DNA from: Trichosphaerium sp. ATCC 40318
Taxonomy: Eukaryota > Discosea > Flabellinia > Trichosidae
DNA length: 64,000 nucleotides
Direction: 5' to 3'
Assembly (NCBI GenBank): GCA_038496445.1
Contig: JALMLS010000064.1
Coordinates: 1 to 64,000 of the forward strand
Position 1 is the stretch's first letter; each line of letters opens with the position of its first letter. The position numbers and the translations under genes were made by a program. The notes under the pieces were generated by a model. That model saw only the letters and a list, made by a program, of their open reading frames with translations. It searched no databases and was not told the DNA's origin. This document shows positions 9,937-22,069 of this stretch, piece after piece.

Positions 9937-12900
9937 CTACAATATAAACTTTATTTTACCTCTACCTATGGTACCCTTCCCCAAAAAGTTCTTTGAGGCA
10001 CGTCTGTCACCTGAAGGCTTTTTATAAGAATCCCATGCAGAATTAGTTCGTTTATGTCTTTTTTGCTTTTGTGTCTGAGGTGATGGTTCAGGTGCAAGTT
10101 CAGCTTCTGAAACTGACTCTTCTTCGTCCTCAATATAATCCTCGTTTTTACGAACTTTTACAATATATACAGGCAATATAAGAGAGTCTACAGAAACAGT
10201 AAGTCGCATGTCAAGTGTAGCTTCAAGAAGAAAAAAACGCGACAAAAAAATGTATCCCATTTGGGCTTCGTATTTTGTTCTTTAGTCTCGTGGTCACCAC
10301 GAAGAGCTTTTGTACTGTTTTTGAAATTTTGAAAAACATGACAAGAGCAAAACAACTCTCATCACATGGATGGAGAGTGAAAGGCGGTTAAGTCAACGTA
10401 CAATCGAACATCACAATTTCGTTTGGAAGTGATTGTTTTGCCCATTTTGCTGGAAGTCCTTCTTCGTTTACTACAGCATAATGTGATTGGTATCCAGCCT
10501 TTACATCAGCGCCAACCAGAGATTGTTTACCCTGTGGATCTTCTACAGCAGGATATACATTACCTGGAGCAGCATACTAAAAAAAAACCTGTGTTAGTTT
10601 GTCGCTTCATTTCTCAAACTAGCCGTCTTTTATAAAGCTTATAAGCTTTGTTTAGATAACGTAGTATGTGGGAAGTACGCATAACTAATTTCTTGGTATT
10701 TTTGTGTAGCTGGTTTGGAAAGAGCAAAAAAAAAGAAAAATCTAATTTTTTTTGGTTGATAGGTGACTTGACAGTCACTTTTGTCAACATGTAGGTTGAC
10801 AAAGTGAAATAAAGTTACTTACACATATAACCATAGTATTGCAGTCACCTTCTGGAATATTTCTCTGGGCATAATTGGCAGAGGTAGTCAAGTAAACGCC
10901 TTCTCCATATGAACCTAAATAAAAAATTTCAGTATTTTGTATTGATCATCTGGTACCACCGGAAGAATCAGGTATATCAAATCCCGATTGAGCTATCTCT
11001 ATAGCCATATCATAAGAGCAACAATGAACAGCAGGAAATATAGGTATATCGTATTGACCAATATATTTGTTCCAATCCGTATTTTTTACAAGATTATCAT
11101 AATTCTCCATTACTTGTTTACGACGTTCAATTATATCTGTTGGTTCTTGTTCATTTGTTTTCCAAGTATCTAATTTAAAGAATTTTGGGAAACATCTATG
11201 ACTTGTTGCCAAGTTTTGTTTCTGGAATTGAAAAAAAAGTAAGTAAACACGTGTTTTTTTTAAAAGTTTGGTTAGGGTGTTGTACCGCTTGTTCAAACTC
11301 TTTTAGTAAGTGTTCGTTATAAATTGCCTCAGCCGATACTATTTCTAAACCTCTACCGCCCATGTTCTTTAGGAGACCATTTAACCTCTTGAGTTCGTAA
11401 GGTTGTTGAACCTTTATGTCCAAGTCAGGTTTTTTTGGTTCACGATGAGTAGTATGTTTTTATTTGTACCTCTTCGTCTCTTTTCACGTGACAAGTTTTA
11501 TACTCATTAGTAGAATGACCAACAACCCTCCATAGTCCATATGTGAGGAAGTTATCTGAGAATTTCCTAAATGACGTATTTGATTAGGAACTTAACTAGT
11601 TTTAGTTCGGTTTTCGTTCTCGCACCATGGGAACAGTGAACTTCCTAGAGACCACCATGGAGAACCCTTTTTAGGCTCACACTTTGCTTGTAGGGTCGTA
11701 ACATATCTGGCATAATCTAAAAGAAAGAATAAGCTTTCAAAACGAGATAATGTTGATGCTTTTTAAACAGTACGTACTTGCTTTGAGCTTGGTTGTCTTT
11801 TCAAGTATTTTTTTATGTTCGTGTTCAGGAACAAGCATTCTCTCCAAGTCCTCTTTGCGTAGATCAAGAAATTGCAAACCACTAATACCATTAGACAAGC
11901 CAACATCAAAAAAAAAGCTCAAGCACGTGCTGCGCATGCATTGTTTTTCGGAAAAACTGGAAAAACTTTATTTCCAAAAATCTGTGAATAAATGTTTTTT
12001 CATCGTACGTAATATTGTTGCTTTGAAAAATCTTTGCAGCATTAGGAGATATTGGTGAAACAACGCTAAAAACATCTTTAACACGCATAAAAGGAGGAGC
12101 AAGCTTCTTCCTCTTAATCTTCTTAACAGCAACTTCAACTTCAAGCTCAATACCTCTGAACGTCTTAAGAACGCCCTTACCAACATCACGTTCCCATGAA
12201 GCATATACAGTACCCAATTTAGGTAAGTAAAGAGCACCAAAACCGTGTTGAAGGTTTGAAGCCCATTGACCTGAATACTTGATGCCATCGGAGTATTCAA
12301 AGAATCCTTGACCATGTTTGAGATCTTTAACCCATTCTCCAACATATCTAGCACCGACTAGAAGCGTCATTGTACCATATCCATGCTTTTTATCTTGTTT
12401 CCATTTACCAACATATGTACAACCATTTGCTACTTTCAGTGTACCCTCTCCTTCACGCTTACCCATGACATAATCTCCTTTATACTCAGCGCCGTCAGGC
12501 CAAGTGAAGAGACCTTTACCATTGTACTTTCCTTGATTCCATTGTCCAGTATACACAGACCCATCGGCGAAACAGAATGTTCCCAAGCCGTGCCTTTTAT
12601 CATGTTGGTACTGACCAACATACGAAGCACCTCTACTTCCAGTATAAGATCCTTCTCCATGTCGTTTACCATCAAGCCATTCTCCCAAGTAGGTTCCTCT
12701 TTGAGCGTACGCCGCTGTACCTACGCCATTAGGTTTACCATTCTTTATCTGACCTTTGTATACCCACCACCGGTACTTGATCGTTCCGCCTCTGTTTTAA
12801 AAAATCACGTGTAAGTTCACGTGATTAAATAGGAAAAATGTACTTACGTTGCGCCTTGGAATTTCCAAACTCGTTTTGATTTTCGAAGTCTTTCTTTTTG

Positions 12901-15900
12901 TGCTATAACTAGTCTTGATGACTTCTGAAGTACATTCTTCTTTTTCTTTATTGTAGATGCTCTTGTCATTGTCTTTGTTATTCTGTTGTTAACGCGGCGT
13001 TCCATTGAAAGTCTATAGACCTCTCTTTGAGCCTTAAACACTGGTGAGAAGGAGAATTACTACAAACCAAATGCTTTGGCTTGTTTTCTACTAGTTGTTA
13101 CCTTTACTTCATCTACCTTGCTCTTCTTCTCTTCACCCTCAGGTCTAGGTACAGCTGCGCTTTCAAATCGTTTTCTTTCCTGTTCTTCTTGAGCCTGACG
13201 TGTTTGTTAAAAAAACAATCAAAATTTTTTAAACGAAAATGTTGTGCCTTGCGAGCTTGTTCTTTTTGTCTTTCTTGTTCTTCTCTTTCTTTTTGTTCTT
13301 GTTCTCTCCGCCGTCTCTCTTCTTCTACTCTCGCTTTTTCAGCTTCTGCCCGTTGTTTTTCTTTGGCTTTTCTTCGTTGACGCTCAGCTTCCTCTCTTCG
13401 TTGTTTCTCTTCTAGTTCTCGCTTTCTAAGAATATCTTGCCTTCGTTTTTCTTGCCTTTCCTGAAGATACATTAACGTCGGTTAAACTGTGGTTGAAATA
13501 GTACCTGAACTAGATATTCACATAACCTAACGGCAACGTATCTTCTACATAGACTCTGAAGATATACAGAAGCGTGGTGTCGAGCAACGGCCGATTTTAC
13601 TCTTTTTCTACATAGAAAACCTCTCACAACTTTTTGGATCTTGATGGCATATGGCTCCATGCACTCTGCACGAAGCTCTTCAAGTACTTCCAGCTGTTGA
13701 GTAAAAATTAGTACATAAAGAATATTTACTTAGAGTGTTGATAGTACCGCTTCATGGCGAAGAAAAGCCTTTGTTTTACCAATCTGACAATCCTTTTTTT
13801 TCAAACCAGCAGCTTTCATTATCTTTCTGCAAGTCCTCTTTATATCCCTAGATTTACGACTTGCAACAATACCAAACCTTTGGTAAAAGATTTAGTACGA
13901 AATACGAAAATTAGAATAATACCTGTGCGTGAAGACATCGAAATCCAAACGTATTGGATATCCTGATTGTCTTATTTTTATTGTTTCTAAAACACCAGAA
14001 CAACTTAGTTGCTCAAGCACTTGTCCACCATGAAAAACATTTGGTGCTCTGTAACGATTAGGTTTAATACACCTACGAGTATATTTAGATCACATTCTTT
14101 CACGTCAGCGAAAATTACCTGATCCAATGAGGATCTGTCTCATTAACAGTTTCCATCAAATCATCGAGTTGAAACTAGAAACATACATTAAACAAAGAAG
14201 ATATTGTCAAATATCTAAGTACCTTAAACTGTGTTCCTACTGTAATTGGTTTGCCACGTATGACTTCAGCGGTCTTTATAAGGTTTTTAATATAAGGATC
14301 AGTGCTATGTCTTGTCATGGTGACAATGTCTGGCTTTAAGGCGTCTTTGTTTTTATCCAAAAAGCCTTTTGCATTGTACATTACCTTAAAAGCCAGTTAA
14401 GATAACAGGTTTGCTGGGTTGAAGTCGGTTGAATTTGGTACATACACGTTCAGCATAGTGAGATATTCCAAAGTTACCATTAGATATCTTTGGAGAAAGG
14501 AAAGAGTCATGAGATTCATGTTGACCTTTAATCTTATTCAAAAAAGAAGTATCTGTTCCTTTTGGAAAAGTGCACTCCTCGTTAAGTAGTTCTAGTACAC
14601 TTGCATGCTAACGTGAACAGTAAGTAATTAAGACAGAAGAGGCTCTATTAGGATTTTCACAAACGTACACCATGAGCAATGAGATCAAGTGTTTTTTGGT
14701 TGTCATCAAAGGGAATTGCTTGAAAATTTATGCCTTCTTTTTGACATGCTTCAAGTTCCCATTTGAAGTTATGTCGATTGTAATGTTGCTGGAAGGTCTC
14801 ATTCGCGAAATTAATACAAAATTGCTCAAAACTGTTGGCCTAAAGAAGAAATCTTAGAGTCAGACATGGTCACGTCAACACAAAAAAAAAGTTGGTTGAT
14901 GCAACTTACCTTGAAATTCTCGAAACCAAAAATATCCAAGAGCCCAATAAATAACTGACTATTTGTATTATTTATAGTGTTATTAATCTTTACTACTATC
15001 CAGTCGAATAAATTACTGTACAAAGCTTTTGAAAGGACATCTCTGACATCAACAGCCTAAACAAGCTTAATTTTTAAATCAGATTTCTTCATACTTGTGA
15101 GGCCGAGTACGGCACTATATACACTTCTTTTGCGATAATATTACGTCTTGTGAGCAAAATAGATTGAAGCTCTGTTGGATCTACACACAGTAGCTTCGCA
15201 ACAATAAATACAATCTCAGGATTTTCTACTTGAGCCTAAACAAAGAACTTGTTAAGTGTTGTTTCCAACGCATTTTTTTTTCGTACTTCCTCCTTCTCTG
15301 AAGACCCGATATTTAGATTACCCAGATGAAGGATAGCGGATAATACCCTGAAAATAAAATCCCTCTCCTCTTTTCCAATATTAATACGAGCCATAGCAGA
15401 GATGACTTGCTTCAGTTCTTTCTATTCGAGAAAAAAAAAATGAGCAAAAAAAGTCACGTGATTTATGGACAAAGTACTTCTTCATTGCGTCCTTGAATCA
15501 TCACACATCCACTACCGTTAAGGTACCGATAGTCTCCGACTCTTTTAAGGTTATATCGCATCCTTTGCTGCACGTAAGACAAAAGAATAAAGAAAAAAAA
15601 GATCTACTCACTTAAATTCAGCATCAGTTGAAGCCAACATCATATAAAAAATATGATAATTACGCTCGCCATGACCTTGATTGATAACACGTGTCTAGAA
15701 GATATGGGTAAAAACAAAAAAAAACTCACAAAACAAAAAGAAAAAGTTTTTCAGCCAATCCTTCGTGTGACTGTCCCCTCCACGTGCCTACCTTTTCCAG
15801 CAAGTAATTATCAATCCTTGCACCTACCAAGCCGCCCTGTCTATCAAATTGTAGTCGTATAAACTTCCCCTACAATAAAAAAAATTGTCAACACTTTTTT

Positions 15901-16945
15901 TGGGTATTTAATCATTTTCACTCACAAAGCGACTGGAGTTATCGTTTTTAGCAGTCTTCGCATTACCTAAAATAGGGTTAATATATGTACATAAATATGG
16001 GCCTTACCAAACGCTTCGAGTATTGGGTTTGTGCCTTGGATTTGGGCGCATATTTTGTTTCCTTTTGAATCAGAACTGCCAACGAACGACAAGTACTTCA
16101 TAGCGATTTTTGCTGTTTCGGTCTACATTGAACAACTTAGAACCCATTACCGCGCTCTCTTTATAGTCTATCATTACCTTTCCCGCGCCAGACTCTCCAC
16201 TAATCAAAATAGCTTGCGACTTGGTATCTAAATAATCTTAGCAGTGACATTGTCGAAAACGGTGCGAACCTCTTAGTAAGTTAACGTAGCACCTATCCGC
16301 TAAAGCAAAAATGTGTGGCTTCTCTTCTCCATGTGACTTATTTCTATAACTACAAATACAAGTTAAAACGCATTAAAACTAACCTATAAGGCGGTATACG
16401 CACGTTTTCATTGTTTTGTCATCGTACAATGGTAATTGTTTAAAAGGATTAACAGCAATTACAATACGCCCTGTGTATGTCTACAAAACGACGCTTTGAA
16501 TAAGATTTTCACGTGATATGACGGTTCAGCGCACGTATATAATATCCTTTAAATATCTCTGTCTTATATTGTGTAATACAGTAGATGCATGAAGTTCTGA
16601 GAGGTACAGCATATCCTCTACGTCTCTAAGCACTGATTTGTCCAAAATTTTTCTAACATGAGCTTTTTGTACTTCTATTTTTTTCTATTCGTTTTAATCT
16701 CTTTGTTAGGGGTACACGTGATCAGTATAGTGGTATACTGCGTACTTACCTTGGTTCTCCAAGCTTGCACCTCAAATAGCTCAAAGGTGAGTAGATTTTC
16801 TACTCTACCCACCTCCCATCCTTCTTCCGCATGTCTAAAAAAAACAGGCGAGCCCTAAACCGGTTTTGGTTTTGCCGGGTTATTATGGTTTCTTTTGGGT
16901 ACGTACTGGCGTGAACTCCAGGGAAATAGATTCCCTATATGACAT
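9937..16945 (-). CDS. Giant fusion protein: myosin motor - IQ - coiled coil - MORN repeats - SAM - PARP-like ADP-ribosyltransferase
   Basis: About 25-30 exons joined by GT-AG introns that keep phase from motor to tail. Motor (about 16830-13730): [10 protein letters not shown]-loop at about 16190, the NPILEAFG and IDNYLLEK blocks, [10 protein letters not shown], and CIKPN as [11 protein letters not shown]-type sequence. Neck: [14 protein letters not shown] and [16 protein letters not shown] motifs (13500-13660). Coiled coil of E/R/Q (13472 to about 13100), then a basic linker (13041-12844). About eight MORN repeats (12780-12150; YxGxWxxGKxHGxG). SAM-like domain at 11970-11770 ([16 protein letters not shown]). 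Unassigned linker 11720-11150. ART domain 11140-10090 with AVHCC (His), [11 protein letters not shown] (Tyr) and NEIVMF (Glu), an H-Y-E-type triad, plus [10 protein letters not shown] basic tail ends at 9937. The critical coil-MORN junction (GCA AC|A GGC), MORN-SAM and SAM-linker junctions are all phase-consistent. The proposed first exon (ATG 16945) is tentative. One linker junction near 11600-11680 has two possible donors. Confidence 0.75.
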
Positions 16946-17239
16946 GACCAGAATTCTGCCTAGTTTTGAACAACTGAACTTCGGTTAAGGCAATTAAATG
17001 CGATTTTGTGTTTCACGAAATTCTATTTTCAGGAGTCTTTCTATTCACACCAAAAGGTTTGAGAGGGTTTAAACGTGTTCAAAGTGATGTTCTGTAATCA
17101 CGTGATATTTTAATTATGGTATGAGCAAGCTAAGTAATCGAAGCATTTTTTTTTGGTGTCAACAAAAAGTCGTAATATTTGTGCACCACAAAAAGCATTT
17201 AATACTTTTCGACTTTTCTCACCATCTTTACACCGAATC

Positions 17240-17521
17240 ATGAAAGTCTTTGCTGTTTTCGCTCTATTGATAGCTATTGTGAGCTGTAGATCGCTTTTGT
17301 GCCCTGCAAACTCTTGCCCAACTCAAGATACATGCTGCCCACTCCCACAAGGTACAATACAACCCAACAGCGCTAGTTAATTAAATGTAGGCGGTTACGC
17401 ATGTTGTGGCTTTGCTCATGCAGTTTGTTGCTCTGATGGAACACACTGTTGCCCTGCAGGCTTCAGATGCGACCACGATTCTTGTGTAGCTCTTAAACCA
17501 GCTTTGTTATCTCAGAATTGA
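17240..17521 (+). CDS. Secreted granulin-domain protein
   Basis: Two exons (17240 to about 17351, about 17393-17521) with an intron donor GTACAA. Signal peptide [16 protein letters not shown]. The mature part is a single granulin module: [18 protein letters not shown] then [26 protein letters not shown] and a final DSCV. The CC pairs and spacing are diagnostic of the granulin/progranulin stack of disulfide-linked hairpins. It is about 80 residues, a one-module granulin such as is found in protists and in the C-terminal extension of plant cysteine proteases, but here not attached to a protease. Role unknown, extracellular. Confidence 0.85.
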
Positions 17522-17930
17522 ATAAAACTGCAGCTAGCAGCCAAATCGTTTACCTCACTAATATCAGATGAAGAACTACAGTCCTTGGAAGAAGAAATAT
17601 AACAACTCATTTTTTGTGAGTATCGAAAAAGAATGTTGCTTTCAAATTAAGACAAACATGTTTTGGCTTAAAATGCTGACTGTAACTTTGATAAATGTAT
17701 TGCTTTTTTCGTCATTAAAACAAGTGACTGTCTCAAAAAACCTTCAAATTGTATGCGACTGGACCCATATTAGAGCTTGGTGAGTATGTATTCAACTGTC
17801 ATGACAATAGTATTATTTGCGTAGACTTCAGTGAATCTTACTGCCCTTGATGATGAACATATACCTCATCAAAGGCGTTTGTTCTTAAGGGAGCATACAA
17901 GATAGTGTTTAATAGTTTTTTCAATAACCA
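17522..17930. other. Spacer with only a weak small ORF
   Basis: Between granulin (+) and the kinase gene (-). A short plus-strand reading frame at 17670-17783 begins with a hydrophobic segment (MFWLKMLTVTLINVLLFSS) that could be a signal peptide, but no domain or continuation could be supported. Otherwise featureless AT-rich sequence. Confidence 0.3.
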
Positions 17931-20081
17931 CCTGAATCAGTAAAACAATTATGATGTTTTCTTGCCGGAAGTTTAAGGCCAATATTAGGTATTAACTCTT
18001 GTTCAACCAATTCTGGAATACTAGCAAATATTTTATGCTTGTCATCCTTAAATCTATCAAAAAACAGATGAGTACAATATGTTTGAATAAAAACAATAAT
18101 GAAGACAGATGTCTGTACCGTATGTAGTATCCTTTACCATACTGTCCCCAAATCCTATAATGATATATTCTGTCTTTTTCTTTCATAACAGACAAAATAA
18201 ATGGGCACCCGGGCCTTGGTGTGAGGTGAGTAAATAGCAACATGATATGAGAGAAAAAAAGAAAGAACAAAAGGTTACCTTGTTGTTGACAATCTAATAA
18301 GGAATGTACCAGGTTGTGTCCATTGCAGTCTGTACTGGGTAGTTTCTCTATCAATAAATCCATGAAAATACCTGTGGCATAACTGTCAAAACCCAGCAAT
18401 TTGATATTGATAATTTCACAATGAAGCAAAACTTACTCCTGTTGATGTAACTGTTGAATAGTTACGATAACATCTCTGCAGTATTTCTTTGACATAAAAG
18501 GTCCAAACCAATGCAAGGCAGCATTGAAGGTTTCCATTGTGACAAAAGGTGTTTTTTTACAAGTAATACGAACATGACGATTGCCTGAGTTAATGATAGA
18601 AGCAAGAGTTGGTACTTGTACTGTTAAACCTAATTCATGTTATTCCTCATAAAGAATAGATGGTCATACACATATAGTCTTCAAGACAATCAAATGATAA
18701 TCCATCTTCAACTTCAAACTCAGTGAGACCAAGCTCACGTGATAGCAAGTCAGCAAAATTGTGTTGAGAATGTGTTGTTGCTTGCCATTCCGTTTGGAAT
18801 AACACTGGATCCTCAACACCAAGTACTTCATTGTCAAGACAAAAGTATTTGCACCAGAAAGATCTCCCAGCTTCATCTTCAATAACACTTTCAACAATAG
18901 CATCACTCAGCTTTTCTACTACACAACTGAAGGAAGGTCGATATTTATGTTGGTGGTGCCAACATAATTGAATCAAGTCTTTCATCAAAGGTGATGTGTC
19001 ATCTGGTATGTCAGGCCTGTCCACATGGATGGATCTAGAACTGTGAGTAAGAAGGTTAACATTGACAAAAGATCGAGAGCTCAGTACTTTTTGTGGTGAT
19101 CCAAAAAGGATTGGGGAGGTGATTTGCCACTGATTAACTGCCAAAGTATAAAACCAAAGCTATAAACATCCCTCATTTCGTCCGTCTCTTTGGTTAGGAC
19201 AACCTCAGCTATCCAAGGCTTAATTTCTACTATACTGTTTGATGCTTACCTTCTTTTGCACTCTCATCGCCCCTAATCATTGTATTAAATGTCTCATGTC
19301 CATAGTTTGCTATTTTCACATTTCCGTCATTACCAACCTAGGCTGGTCCGTTAGATGAGCTTCACAGTTTGAGATAAAAAGGTTGTTTGATTTCACATAC
19401 AAGAATGTTTGAAATCTTTAGGTTCCTGTGTCCCATCTTATATCTATTATGAAGCCATTTCATACCAATGGCTGTATCTCTAGCTGTTTGTAATCGAAGC
19501 TTTAGAGGAATGCAATCAAACTTCTACCAATGATTCAGAAATGTGGGCATAAAAAAATGTGTAAAAAAATCTAAAAATACCTCATCAATTAATGTCTGAA
19601 CACTAGTGTAGCACAACTCGGAAATGATCTTTATTGTTCCATCATTGATGCTTGTACCAAATGTGTTGACGATATTTGGATGATTAATTTGCCTGCAATC
19701 AAGATGAGCACGTGAGATTCAAAAAAAAAATCGAAGTTTGAATAGTACGTAAGGAATGTCACTTTCTTGTGGAACGCTTCAACCCTGTTGTGATGTAGCT
19801 TTACGTTGTACTCTTTTACAGCCACTGGTGTGTTCTTAATCTTGCCTACAAAGATATAAGCCTCGAATATACTAATAAACGGCCAAATACCTTTGTACAC
19901 TTTCGCATGTGCGCCAGAACCTATTAATTCGGTCTTGTCATAGATTATGTCGTTATCTTGTATTTCTGTACGTTTATCTTCCTAAAACCCCTTCAGCGGC
20001 TCACCGTTGTAAGGGTAGGTCGTTTTCGCCTTTTAATTTGCATTTCCGTACATTTACACTCTCGGTTTTGCTTTCCGCCAT
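17931..20081 (-). CDS. TKL-like protein kinase homologue with C-terminal SH2-like region, probable pseudokinase
   Basis: About 10 exons on the minus strand. Kinase N-lobe (about 19960-19740): LIGSGAHAKVYKG glycine loop and VAVKEYNVK with the ATP-binding Lys. C-lobe: KMGHRNLKISNILV (about 19430) where active kinases have HRD, and VKIANYG (about 19310) where they have DFG. Both catalytic aspartates are therefore asparagine. PDIPDDTSPLMKDLIQLCW and the YRPSF block (about 18930-19010) complete the kinase fold. The C-terminal part (18600-17931) has ETFNAALHWFGP, PFILSVMKEKDRIYHYRI, GYYI and SIPELVEQ blocks, resembling the SH2 domains of Dictyostelium SHK kinases. The stop is at 17931. The start at 20081 (MAESKTESVNVRKCK) is a guess: its junction to the kinase exon is not phase-clean. 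Likely a phosphotyrosine-linked scaffold or regulator. Confidence 0.68.
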
Positions 20082-20709
20082 AAATACACGCTGCTGACTT
20101 GTACTCGTTAAAAATGGAAAAACATTTAAGGCATGGTTTAGTAGCAATCGAACTTTTATTGTAAATCACGTGCGCAACCATGGAAGCTTCATTTTTATAC
20201 TTTGTTGATAGTGTATTGTGTAAGCGTCAGCAATGAGGACTGATAGCTAAAAGAAAAGTTTAAAATTATGAGATTTAGTCGCCAAAGTCCTACAAAACAG
20301 CCAATTACGTACCATTTCTTAGTACAACAAAAGGGTTTTAAGTGATCGTAGGACCTAGAAAACTCAAAATTTTATGCTCTTATCCAAAAAATGTGACCTA
20401 TTTTAAATGAAACCCGACATTTCTCAGCCTATCCTATGCAATTGAGTTAAATACCTAGCCGTAAAAGTAAATTTCTTAGTAGACAAATAGTTCTACTGAT
20501 TGTCTTGTCCTATAAAAATACTCTAAAATACATCTTGAGTATAAAATCACCTATACTTTTGAATACTGGCACTTTAATTGTCATGAGTTCTCGCCTTATC
20601 CTTTTTGCTTAATTGAGAACTAATGTTGTTTTACGTATTTAAAACGTCCGCCGACAAAGCTGTCAACAAATGTCTGAAAAAAAGAATTTTGAATAATTCT
20701 CTCCTTGTC
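20082..20709. other. Intergenic spacer, no gene seen
   Basis: AT-rich spacer upstream of the kinase homologue and downstream of the small GTPase gene, with a CACGTG at about 20168. No supported feature. Confidence 0.4.
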
Positions 20710-21402
20710 TTACTTCTTACGCAACTTGCTCATTTTTTGTTGTTCCGGTAAAAAACGTCTGTACAGTTCAACAACAATTGAAAAAGAGTTTGAATATTCT
20801 CTCAAGGTCACAGGTACTACTCTTTTGTCTTCAAGGTCACACTTACTTGCAACCTAAAAAAAACAATGTGAAATATTGCTTGTTATGACTGCTGGATTTA
20901 CCAGTATCATTGGCGCCCAATAACTTCTCTTATTGCGTAAAACCCTATTTCTTATGTGATCCAACCATTCTAAGCTTTGGTAGCTTTGTATAGAGTAAAC
21001 GAGAACAAATATTTCACTACAGTGGTCAAGAACAACATTTACAGGTTGAAGTCTAAAAATGGAAATGAGAATTGTACAAGACTTTTTTGTGTACGGCCAT
21101 CCATAACTAGACGACTCATATATGTCCAAACAAGCATAAAAATCTCTCTTTTTTTTTGACTTGAACATTCATTGCATATATTTCTGACAGTGTTAGAGTA
21201 CAATACAAAAACTGCAAAAGCACAAAAAAAAAAAAGCGAAAAGAAAACGTGATCGTACCATTAGCAGGAACCAATCTGTTACATACCTTGCGATTATAGA
21301 ACTCTATTATACCCAAGTGTTTAAGTACAGTAGACCAGATATGAACTATAAAACAAAAGCAAAAAAAAGTTCTTCCCGCCTTTGCTCGAAAGCGAATGTC
21401 AT
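20710..21402 (-). CDS. Divergent Ras-like small GTPase, possibly kappaB-Ras-like, degenerate or truncated
   Basis: The recognisable parts, in order on the minus strand, are TLSEIYAMNVQV (switch I region), FYACLDIYESSS (about 21140-21110; DxxG-like position without the Gly), VLDHCSEIFVLVYSI, LDHIRNRVLRNKRSYWAPMIL, and VASKCDLEDKRVV (G4, SKCD). The order and spacing fit a Ras fold. The TLxEIY...LDIY pattern resembles NKIRAS proteins. I found no GxxxxGKS/T P-loop in the upstream exons and no ETSA G5 motif. The frame changes at a nine-T run on the plus strand (21149-21157), so one base is missing or extra there. The stop at 20710 follows a basic tail (KMSKLRKK) with no prenylation cysteine. Start at 21402 is tentative. 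Confidence 0.5.
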
Positions 21403-22069
21403 GTTTCTTTGGACTAACTTTGGTTTGCAACAGTCTCAAAGCGCCAATATACCAGTTTTGGATTATTGCTTTGCAAGAACATGAAATTGCAACTTTAGTG
21501 TACGGTAATTCGCCTTGGGCTCAAAGTGACTTTATTGAAAAGGAAGGCAACACCTACATGGTGCAAACTGAACAAGGTAAAAAGGTGCAAGTTTTCAGTC
21601 ATTGCATCCATGTGTGTAGCAAAAGAAAAGTTGTTTAGGTAATTTCTACATTACAATTAGTTGACATTACGTAAGTTACAAAACGACGCAACTTATCCAA
21701 TAAAGAAGACCTATTAGGACTGGTTCTTTTCCACTACTATCGCTAAATCCTAAGCTAGCGAGAGTTTCAAATACTCAATAACCACCAGATGATCAAAGCG
21801 AAACTTGTGCTGGTTCAGTGCACGTGGATGTCCCTAACAGTAACTATACTGTATCATGTTGTTGCTATAAAACACCATAACAAATGGTATCAGGTAATCA
21901 TAAATACACAAGAGGAGACAACGTACTAGCAGAAAAATTACATTCCAAACTAAACTGGCAAGAAAAGTTTCCGTTTTTACACTTTTTGACTTGCTGTACA
22001 ACCCGCATTCAGAATTCCCGATAACCACTTAAACAACCGTTCGTATAATCCAAAAAAACAACATTTGTG
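21403..22069. other. Spacer with an unsupported plus-strand ORF
   Basis: The reading frame ending at 21638 (TLVYGNSPWAQSDFIEKEG...) is open for about 80 codons but has no recognisable domain. It could be an exon of an unrecognised gene. The rest, 21640-22069, shows no coding character. Confidence 0.3.

Noticed and set aside
11906-12058. Read-through tail of the MORN exon as C-terminus (...[10 protein letters not shown])
   Set aside because: The donor GTACGATG at about 12010 and the SAM-encoding exon downstream give a conserved domain. The read-through is intron sequence.
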